From Bryobacterales bacterium (GTDB lineage Bacteria > Acidobacteriota > Terriglobia > Bryobacterales > Bryobacteraceae): DNA of 34,765 nt. Below the pieces are notes generated by a model. That model was not told where the DNA came from. It ran no database searches and worked only from the letters and a program-made list of their open reading frames with translations. The stretch is from the NCBI GenBank assembly GCA_003170915.1, contig PMYB01000196.1, forward strand, positions 9,233-43,997, written 5' to 3'. Below are positions 28,306 through 34,765 of the stretch, piece by piece (position 1 is the first letter of the stretch; the number at the start of each line of letters is the position of its first letter). The translations under genes and the position numbers were made by a program.

Positions 28306-29556
28306 CTATTCGTATCTCAGCGCCTCGACGGGATCGAGTTGCGCGGCCTTCACCGCCGGCCAGACACCGAAGAAGACGCCTATCGCCACCGAGACCGTGA
28401 AACCGGTCACCAAAGCCCATGCGGGCACCACGGAAGGCAGCGAAGGCACCAGCGCGCCTACCAGCATGGTGATGAGAATGGCGATGGCGATGCCCAGCAC
28501 CCCGCCGGCGCCGGTGAGCGTCATGGCTTCCACCAGGAACTGGCCGATAATGTCGCGGCGGCGCGCGCCCACCGCCTTGCGCACGCCGATTTCCCGCGTG
28601 CGCTCCGTCACGCTCACCAGCATGATGTTCATGACGCCGATGCCGCCCACCAGCAGGCCCAGAGCCGAAATCGCGATGGCTACCAGGCCGATGAGGCTGG
28701 TGATGTTGTCGAACTGCTGGATGATCTGGTCGGGCGTCGAGATGGCGAAATCGTCTTCGGCGCCCGTGGCGAGACGGCGGATGCGGCGCATGACCCCTTC
28801 CACCTCCTGGTAGGCCCCCTCGCGCATACCGGGCCGGGCCTTGGCGGTGATCATGAAACTGTCCACCTGCGGGTAACGGCTTTCGGCCGTGCGTAGCGGA
28901 ATATCGACGGCGTTGTCCATGCCGTTTTCGCCGAAGAATCCGCCCTTGGCCTTGGCGTAGACGCCGGCGACGGTGTACTCCGCGCCATCCATCATGAAAG
29001 CGCGATCCACCGCATGGCCGTTCGGGAAAAGGGCCTCCGCCACGCTCGCTCCGATGACGGCCACGTGCGCGCCGCGCTGGTCTTCCTCGGGCGTGAAGAA
29101 GCGGCCCGCGTCAAGATCGCGCGGCGAAATCTCCGCCATATTGGGAGACAGGCCCGAGACGTTGATGGTATCGGACTCGTAACCCGGCACGCGCGCGGTG
29201 ATGGGTTTCCCATCCACCACCGGCGGGATGTAGAGCACCAGGCCGGCGTCTTCCACGGAGCTGCACCAGCGCTTGATGTACTCGGCGTACTCGGGCTTCA
29301 TGGCGCGGCGCTTGCGCTCCTTGGGAGAAGGATTCATGCTCGGGTCGCCGGAGCTCTTGAACAGGAAGATGTTGTCCGGGCCGAGTTGCTGGAAGAAGGT
29401 CACCACTCCCTGGCGCAAGCCGGTGAGCAGCGAAGCCACCGTCACCACCGTGGTGATGCCGATGACGATGCCCAGGATGGTGAGCAGCGACCGGAAGCGG
29501 TGGGTCCACACCGCGCCCACGGCTACGTGCATGTTCTCCGCTATGCTGATGTTCAC
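28306..29556 (-). CDS. MacB/FtsX-type ABC permease 1
   Basis: The protein has 416 residues. An N-terminal membrane segment (about 20-45, LLTILGIVIGITTVVTVAS) is followed by a periplasmic MacB_PCD region (45-290, including GRFFTPEED and VAVIGASVAEALFPNG). Three C-terminal segments form the FtsX domain with the signature NIMLVSVTERTREIGVRKAVGA and the end LDPVEALRYE. These proteins transduce ATPase strokes across the membrane (efflux of peptides, lipoproteins or antibiotics) and do not carry the ATPase themselves. It starts three bases after the second permease's stop and abuts uup. No MacA-like adaptor or MacB-type ATPase gene is seen. Confidence 0.93.
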   Translation of the reverse strand: MNISIAENMHVAVGAVWTHRFRSLLTILGIVIGITTVVTVASLLTGLRQGVVTFFQQLGPDNIFLFKSSGDPSMNPSPKERKRRAMKPEYAEYIKRWCSSVEDAGLVLYIPPVVDGKPITARVPGYESDTINVSGLSPNMAEISPRDLDAGRFFTPEEDQRGAHVAVIGASVAEALFPNGHAVDRAFMMDGAEYTVAGVYAKAKGGFFGENGMDNAVDIPLRTAESRYPQVDSFMITAKARPGMREGAYQEVEGVMRRIRRLATGAEDDFAISTPDQIIQQFDNITSLIGLVAIAISALGLLVGGIGVMNIMLVSVTERTREIGVRKAVGARRRDIIGQFLVEAMTLTGAGGVLGIAIAILITMLVGALVPSLPSVVPAWALVTGFTVSVAIGVFFGVWPAVKAAQLDPVEALRYE

Positions 29557-29559
29557 CGT

Positions 29560-30834
<1,275 letters not shown>

Positions 30835-30875
30835 CTGTATTTAGGATAACGTATGATGAAGGTTCGGCACCACCA

Positions 30876-31235
30876 ATGCCCACGCTGCGCCTCGCCTACA
30901 CCACCCAATTCCTGATCGCGCTGATTGCCGTTTTTGTGTTGTGGAGCCAGGTGGGCGGCCAGAGCCACCTGGACCTGATGCCCTGGTACCTCAAGCTGGC
31001 TCTCGGGGCCGGGGCTGCATTCGCCGTGGTGAAGGCCACCGCCGCCGCCGTTTCGCACGAGCACGCGTGGAACGGCCGGACCCTGAAGTGGTTGGGGATC
31101 ATGGTGGCGTTGCTGGTGGGCTGCGGCCTGGCCAGCTACTATTGCCACATGTACCTGGAAACCGACGAGGGAGACGATCAGCAGGACAGCAGTCTGTCTT
31201 CGGCGATCGTGGTGCCGCCCTGCGGACGCGTCTGA
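30876..31235 (+). CDS. Small membrane protein of unknown function
   Basis: The protein has 119 residues with three hydrophobic segments, at about 8-25 (FLIALIAVFVLW), 38-58 (LKLALGAGAAFAVVKATA) and 72-92 (WLGIMVALLVGCGLASYY). The tail is short and acidic (LETDEGDDQQDS). No family recognised. It is the first gene of the plus strand here, 37 bases before the S1/P1 nuclease gene, and may be co-transcribed with it. It is divergent from the permease unit. Confidence 0.7.
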   Translation: MPTLRLAYTTQFLIALIAVFVLWSQVGGQSHLDLMPWYLKLALGAGAAFAVVKATAAAVSHEHAWNGRTLKWLGIMVALLVGCGLASYYCHMYLETDEGDDQQDSSLSSAIVVPPCGRV

Positions 31236-31272
31236 AGCGCCCGCGCCGGAACGCCATGTTACCCTGAGCTTC

Positions 31273-32055
31273 ATGCGAAAGTTCGCTGTAATCGCCGTTA
31301 TCGCGGGCTGCCTGCCGACGTTTGCATGGGGGCCCGAGGGGCACAGCCTGGTGGCCCGGATCGCCGACGCCCAGCTTACCCCAGCGGCGCGCGCGCGGGT
31401 GGCCGCAATCCTGGGACCCGACACCACCATGGCTTCCATTTCCAGTTGGGCCGACGAGGTTCGCCGGTCGCGCGCCAACACCGCGCCGTGGCACTACATC
31501 GACATTCCCATCGATAAGCCGCACCTCGACATGGCGCGCGATTGTCCCAAGGGCGATTGTGTCATTGCCAAGATCGAGGATTTCCGGAAAGCGCTGAACG
31601 ACGCCGCCATCGCGCCGGCCGAGCGTCGCGAGGATCTGATGTTCCTGATCCATTTCATCGGCGACATGCACCAGCCGCTGCACTGCTCGGATAACAAGGA
31701 CAAGGGCGGCAACGACGTGCACGTGGAATTCTTCGGCCGGCGAACGAACCTGCACAGCGTCTGGGACAGCGGTTTGCTGGGCCGTATGGGCACCGAAGAC
31801 CAGTTATTCGGCCCGCTCTCGACGGAGTCCGCGCGCCGCGCCAGGAAGTGGTCGAAGGGCACGGTGGAAGATTGGGCGGAACAGGCCCACAAGGCGGCGC
31901 AGAAGATGGTCTACGGCCGGCTACCGAAAGTGGCGGCGGGCGCCCCGGTTCCCATCGACGCGGCGTATGAGAAAAGGGCGGACCCGCTCATCCGCCAGCA
32001 GATCGAGAAGGCCGGCGCGCGGCTGGCGGTAGTGTTGAACGCGACGCTGCGGTAG
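31273..32055 (+). CDS. Secreted S1/P1-family nuclease
   Basis: The protein has 260 residues. The signal peptide (1-18, ending PTFA) would release Trp19 as the N-terminus (WGPEGH); in this family that Trp and several His/Asp bind the three zinc ions. Visible ligands are H24 (GPEGHSL), D in SSWADE, H in PWHYIDIP, IHFIGDMHQPLH with two His and an Asp, and GGNDVHVEFF. The enzymes cut single-stranded DNA/RNA and 3'-nucleotides, mostly for nutrient recovery outside the cell. A lipobox-like IAGC (10-13) overlaps the signal, and cleavage there would prevent Trp19 from being the N-terminus. A 36-base piece of this gene (31768-31803) is duplicated at 32758-32793. Confidence 0.93.
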   Translation: MRKFAVIAVIAGCLPTFAWGPEGHSLVARIADAQLTPAARARVAAILGPDTTMASISSWADEVRRSRANTAPWHYIDIPIDKPHLDMARDCPKGDCVIAKIEDFRKALNDAAIAPAERREDLMFLIHFIGDMHQPLHCSDNKDKGGNDVHVEFFGRRTNLHSVWDSGLLGRMGTEDQLFGPLSTESARRARKWSKGTVEDWAEQAHKAAQKMVYGRLPKVAAGAPVPIDAAYEKRADPLIRQQIEKAGARLAVVLNATLR

Positions 32056-32088
32056 GGGAGAACGACACCGCCGCCGGAGGGCCGATGT

Positions 32089-32105
32089 TATACTTTAGTT
32101 TAACT
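32089..32105 (+). promoter_or_regulatory. Candidate -10 element and small palindrome of the toxin-antitoxin promoter
   Basis: TATACT at 32089-32094 could be the -10 box; no good -35 is visible. AGTTTAACT at 32097-32105 is a 9-base palindrome around the expected start site, a plausible operator half for autorepression by an AbrB-fold antitoxin. GGAGG follows six bases before the ATG. Confidence 0.35.
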
Positions 32106-32116
32106 GGAGGCAAGCG

Positions 32117-32377
32117 ATGGCGACGGTGACTCTTCGCAACCTGGGCGGGTCGGTGGTCGTGGCAGTCCCCAAGAAAATCCTCAGTCTGGTAGACCTCAAG
32201 GCCGGGTCGCAAGTGCGGATTGGTGTCGAGAACGGCCGGGTCGTTTTCGAGCCCCAGACCAAGCCTCACTATACCCTGGCGGAATTGCTTGCGAAGTCCC
32301 CTCGGAAAGCGCTCAAGCCCTCCCGCAGAGATCGTGAGTGGCTCAGCGGCGGGCCGGTGGGAAAAGAGGCAATTTGA
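32117..32377 (+). CDS. AbrB/MazE-fold antitoxin (ChpS/PemI-like)
   Basis: The protein has 86 residues with GGAGG before ATG. The N-terminal half is the SpoVT/AbrB swapped-hairpin DNA-binding fold: VTLRNLGGSVVVAVPKKIL, LKAGSQVRIGVENGRVVF. The tail has the PemI/ChpS-type HYTLAELL helix followed by a basic stretch (KALKPSRRDREW). It neutralises the MazF-like toxin encoded next, whose TTG start overlaps this stop (TTGA). It probably also represses the shared promoter. Confidence 0.9.
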   Translation: MATVTLRNLGGSVVVAVPKKILSLVDLKAGSQVRIGVENGRVVFEPQTKPHYTLAELLAKSPRKALKPSRRDREWLSGGPVGKEAI

Positions 32378-32718
32378 AACGCGGCATTCCCGATCGGGGA
32401 GACGTTCTAAACCTCGACCTTGACCCGGCTAAGGGCCGCGAACAGCGCGGGAAACGGCCGGTTCTCGTCCTCTCCGTGTCCGAGTTCAACCGGTTCGGAC
32501 TGATACTGGTTTGCCCCATCACCCAGGGCGGCGGATTTGCCAGAGAGCACGGCTTCGCGGTTCCCTTGAGCGGCGCCGGGACACGAACGCAGGGAGTCGT
32601 TCTATGCAATCAAGTACGCACGGTTGATTACAAGGAACGAGGCAGCGGGTTCTCGGAATCGTTGCCTGGGAATCTGGTCGAAGAAGTGCTCGCGAGGGTA
32701 CGAACGTTGACCGACTAG
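32374..32718 (+). CDS. mazF: MazF/PemK-like mRNA interferase toxin
   Basis: The protein has 114 residues from a TTG start overlapping the antitoxin stop, with AGAGG six bases before it. An earlier start at 32338 would overlap the antitoxin by 40 bases and is less likely. Family features: RGDVLNLDLDPAKGREQRGK, RPVLVLS, ILVCPITQGG and TQGVVLCNQVRTVDY, the last including the Q-V-R-T-x-D motif that contains active-site residues. Members cleave mRNA at specific short sequences. The gene appears intact. The weak TTG start would keep toxin below antitoxin. Confidence 0.93.
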   Translation: MKRGIPDRGDVLNLDLDPAKGREQRGKRPVLVLSVSEFNRFGLILVCPITQGGGFAREHGFAVPLSGAGTRTQGVVLCNQVRTVDYKERGSGFSESLPGNLVEEVLARVRTLTD

Positions 32719-32757
32719 GGAGCTTTGCGGGCGCGGCCCCGTTGGGTCTCGCACTGA

Positions 32758-32793
32758 AGCGGTTTGCTGGGCCGTATAGGAACCGAAGAGCAG
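32758..32793 (+). repeat. 36-bp copy of part of the S1/P1 nuclease gene
   Basis: Bases 32758-32793 match 31768-31803, inside the nuclease gene, at 33 of 36 positions, starting with 20 identical bases (AGCGGTTTGCTGGGCCGTAT). In the original frame the copy reads SGLLGRIGTEEQ against SGLLGRMGTEDQ. The match ends abruptly on both sides, where it meets the IS66 remnant. Confidence 0.6.
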
Positions 32794-33075
32794 CCGGATT
32801 CTGCATCTGGCGCTGGAACCGGCCGACCCGCGCACCGGCATCTTCACCAGCGGCATCGTTTCCTAGGGGCCGGGCTGGAGAATCGCTCTGTACTTCAGCG
32901 GATCCAAACATGCGGGAGAGAATCTGGCCGAGTTGCTGAAGCGGCGTCCACCGGGACTGGCTCCCCTGATCCAGATGCGACGCCTTGTCGCGGAACACGC
33001 CCCGGCTGTCGGAAGGGGTGGAACTTCCGCTGGCCAACTGTATGTCGCACGGAAAGCGCCAGTTTAGTGGATGCC
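32794..33075 (+). mobile_element. Degenerate IS66-family transposase fragment
   Basis: The plus-strand translation shows a piece of an IS66 TnpC-type transposase: PRTGIFTSGIVS, an in-frame TAG, WRIALYFSGSKHAGENLAEL, LLKRRPPGLAPLIQM and then, after a frame change, LSRNTPRLSEGVELPLANC and SHGKRQF. At the junction two bases appear lost: the expected Met-Cys-Asp-Ala would read ATG TGC GAC GCC, but the sequence has ATGCGACGCC. The element is dead: the ends and the other IS66 genes are missing and no terminal inverted repeats were found. Confidence 0.6.
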
Positions 33076-33240
33076 CTGGAACTATCGCGAGACGCTGGCG
33101 CGGCTCGCCACGCCTGCGGCTGCGTAATATGATGAATCCTGCGGATCGTCTCTGGCCATGTGGGAGCGTCACTCGAAAATCGCCGAAAAACGGGCCTCTC
33201 AGAACGTAAACTCGCGTAAGGTTTTCGGCCAGGCCCCCGC

Positions 33241-33462
33241 CGTCTTTACAACGTGCCCGACTCCGACGACGACATGTACGAGCGCAAGGTGATCGATGAA
33301 AGCCGCGTGCCGCTCGGGGAGATAGTGCCCGGTGTGGGGACTCAGTTGGCATATCTGTTGGAGATCGGAGACGGGCACGGACGGCAGTCGGCGAGCGGAT
33401 TCCAATCCGCGAGGCTTGAGGATTTCTGGAATGTGGTCTTCGGCAAAATCAGGACGGTGTAA
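33241..33462 (+). pseudogene. Possible remnant of a pRiA4b ORF-3-like protein
   Basis: The frame reads LYNVPDSDDDMYERKVIDES, then RVPLGEIVPGVGTQLAYL, which resembles the middle of pRiA4b ORF-3-like proteins (D-E-x-x-V-x-L-x-x-V-L-P then Y-D-F-G-D). The usual YDFGDxWxH core is degraded to LLEIGDGHGR. The N-terminal part and most of the C-terminus are missing. It ends in TAA within the start region of the membrane glycosyltransferase-like gene. Recognition is by pattern only; a coincidental frame is possible. Confidence 0.35.
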
Positions 33463-34765
33463 GGTTGCGATTCGGGCTTCGGTCTGGCTGGTGCTGGCGA
33501 TTGCGTATTTCGGCGCGGTCTTGCTGCACCAACCCGGGGTTTACGATGAGGGGCTGATTGTCTGCGGCGCGGAACGGGTCGCGCACGGCCAAGTTCCGTA
33601 CCGCGATTTCTATACCGGTTACCCTCCTGCCCAGTTTTATACGATTGCCGCGGTCTTTCGGGCCTTTGGCACGACCCTGCTTGCCGAGCGAGTGTGGGAT
33701 ACGTTATGGCGGATGGCAATTGTCGGATTGGTTTGTGTTTTGGTGGGAAGGGCGGCCGGCCGGCGGCCACACCCGCTACCTTTGATCTGCATAGGGATCT
33801 TAACCGGAGCCGCGGACTTCCACTTGTATCCGATGATTAGCGGCACGCTGTTCGGTGTTGGGGCGCTCTGGTGCGCCACTCGTTATCTAAATGGGCACGG
33901 AATACGGTGGTTGTGGTTTTCCGGGTTGGTGGCAGGCGCGGGTGTCCTGTACCGGCACGATCTCTTGTTCTGCGTATGCGCGGCCGTGACGATTGCGGCT
34001 TCCTATCGGGCAATCGCTGAACGGAAGGGGGAATGGCTGAGAGCCCCCGGCGTATTCCTGGCTGGTGTGCTTTTGCTCGTGGCGCCGTTGGTTTTTGTGG
34101 TCTGGTCGGCCGTGCCGCACGATGTGCTGAGGCGGGCATTTTTCGAGTTCATGACGACCAACGTGGCCGCCCGCCGCATGCCTTTGCCGGCGCCGTCGAT
34201 CCCGGCGTTGGGGGACTTCTATCTACCGCTCGCGATTGTAGCGGTGAGCGCAGCCAGATTGCGATGGACACCCGCCGCGCAACGACCCGTCATGTTGCTC
34301 TGGTTGCTGAGCGGTGGATTGACGCTGGGGCTTGCTACACAGAGGTTGGACACAGTGCATGCATACCCGGCGATCCTTTTTTCGCTGGTGCTGCTTTCGT
34401 GGCACTTGTCGGAACCGGAATCGCGGAATCAAAACATCTTGTCCTCCGTGTGGCGGGCCGCCGTTCTGTGGGTGGTTATCCTCTGCTATGGGATAGGGCC
34501 ATTGGTCTTGTGGAGATCGGAAGTGGCGGAGATCATGCGCGTGCCACCCTCGGAGATCGCGCGCGCCGGCCCCGTCAGGCTGGCGCCGGACCAACAAGAG
34601 GCGATCCAATATATCCAACGGCATCTGCCGGCGGGCAAGCCGCTATATGTCGGCACGGCCACTCACAGGCTGGCGTACTTCAACGACGCGCTGTTCTATT
34701 TCCTCGCGGATCGTCCGCAAGTTACGCGTTTTGATATGTTCCTGCCGGGCGTTACGAACGTTGCC
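33431..34765 (+). CDS. Polytopic GT-C/ArnT-like glycosyltransferase (3' end outside window)
   Basis: An open frame of 445 codons runs from ATG 33431 to the last base without a stop. An alternative start would be a GTG near 33491. The protein is a multi-pass membrane protein; the first loop reads PGVYDEGLIVCGAERVAHGQ and PYRDFYTGYPPAQF, the conserved acidic D-E-G motif and P-Y-R-D-F/Y-P-P motif of the GT39/ArnT-like, dolichyl-phosphate-sugar-type glycosyltransferases. About eight to ten membrane segments follow; a periplasmic region begins near residue 375 (PDQQEAIQYIQRHLPAGKPL). It probably transfers a lipid-linked sugar to an envelope acceptor. GAGG about nine bases before the ATG supports the start, which overlaps the upstream remnant frame by 32 bases. 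Confidence 0.82.
   Translation, partial: MWSSAKSGRCKVAIRASVWLVLAIAYFGAVLLHQPGVYDEGLIVCGAERVAHGQVPYRDFYTGYPPAQFYTIAAVFRAFGTTLLAERVWDTLWRMAIVGLVCVLVGRAAGRRPHPLPLICIGILTGAADFHLYPMISGTLFGVGALWCATRYLNGHGIRWLWFSGLVAGAGVLYRHDLLFCVCAAVTIAASYRAIAERKGEWLRAPGVFLAGVLLLVAPLVFVVWSAVPHDVLRRAFFEFMTTNVAARRMPLPAPSIPALGDFYLPLAIVAVSAARLRWTPAAQRPVMLLWLLSGGLTLGLATQRLDTVHAYPAILFSLVLLSWHLSEPESRNQNILSSVWRAAVLWVVILCYGIGPLVLWRSEVAEIMRVPPSEIARAGPVRLAPDQQEAIQYIQRHLPAGKPLYVGTATHRLAYFNDALFYFLADRPQVTRFDMFLPGVTNVA

Overview
The window looks like a piece of an Acidobacteriota genome, most probably the Solibacteraceae/Bryobacteraceae side. This is inferred from gene content and high GC, not from any marker gene. The pointers are a 1,167-residue Oar-type TonB-dependent receptor with an N-terminal carboxypeptidase-regulatory domain, a following TPR plus CRTAC1/ASPIC-UnbV pair, CE15-like esterases, a secreted GH3 enzyme, a Tat-signal PLP enzyme and ADOP/MacB-type permeases. 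Most coding sequences are envelope or exported proteins. No rRNA, tRNA, CRISPR array or intact insertion sequence was seen.

Layout, left to right. (1) 1-1401: 3' part of an M28 glutamate-carboxypeptidase-II-like peptidase. (2) 1415-4839, minus: a translationally coupled pair, a polytopic membrane protein with a TPR-like tail and a beta-propeller protein carrying one c-type heme motif. (3) 5451-11912, minus: TonB receptor, hairpin, TPR protein, CRTAC1 protein. A sigma70-like promoter with two exact 13-bp direct repeats lies directly upstream. (4) 12789-15122: secreted GH3. (5) 15145-17235, minus: SLT lytic transglycosylase and AMIN-domain amidase, a cell-wall operon. (6) 17346-18925: MobA-like nucleotidyltransferase, an MlaF-like ATPase with no visible permease, a 15-codon relic of HicA, and HicB. 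(7) 19055-24178: a 5'-truncated gene, a giant fusion of two alpha/beta-hydrolase domains with a PI-PLC-C1 domain, and a Tat-exported class-V aminotransferase. (8) 24180-26267: a 76-bp palindromic repeat, a frameshifted pseudogene and an FkbM methyltransferase. (9) 26503-30834, minus: two MacB/FtsX permeases and an ABC-F (Uup) ATPase, tightly packed. (10) 30876-32718: small membrane protein, S1/P1 nuclease and a MazEF-type toxin-antitoxin pair. (11) 32719-33462: a gene graveyard with a copy of a 36-bp piece of the nuclease gene, a broken IS66 transposase and a pRiA4b-like remnant. (12) 33431-end: an open membrane glycosyltransferase-like gene.

How the genes fit together. Groups 1-5 and 7 read as secretion, uptake and degradation of peptides, polysaccharide or lipid conjugates plus wall remodelling, scattered over several transcription units. 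The most unusual items are the three-domain esterase/hydrolase/phospholipase fusion, the heme-propeller plus DUF6057-like membrane pair, the HicA remnant that keeps both overlap signals, and a dispersed 76-bp palindromic element present twice. No single new defence or biosynthetic system can be claimed from the sequence alone.
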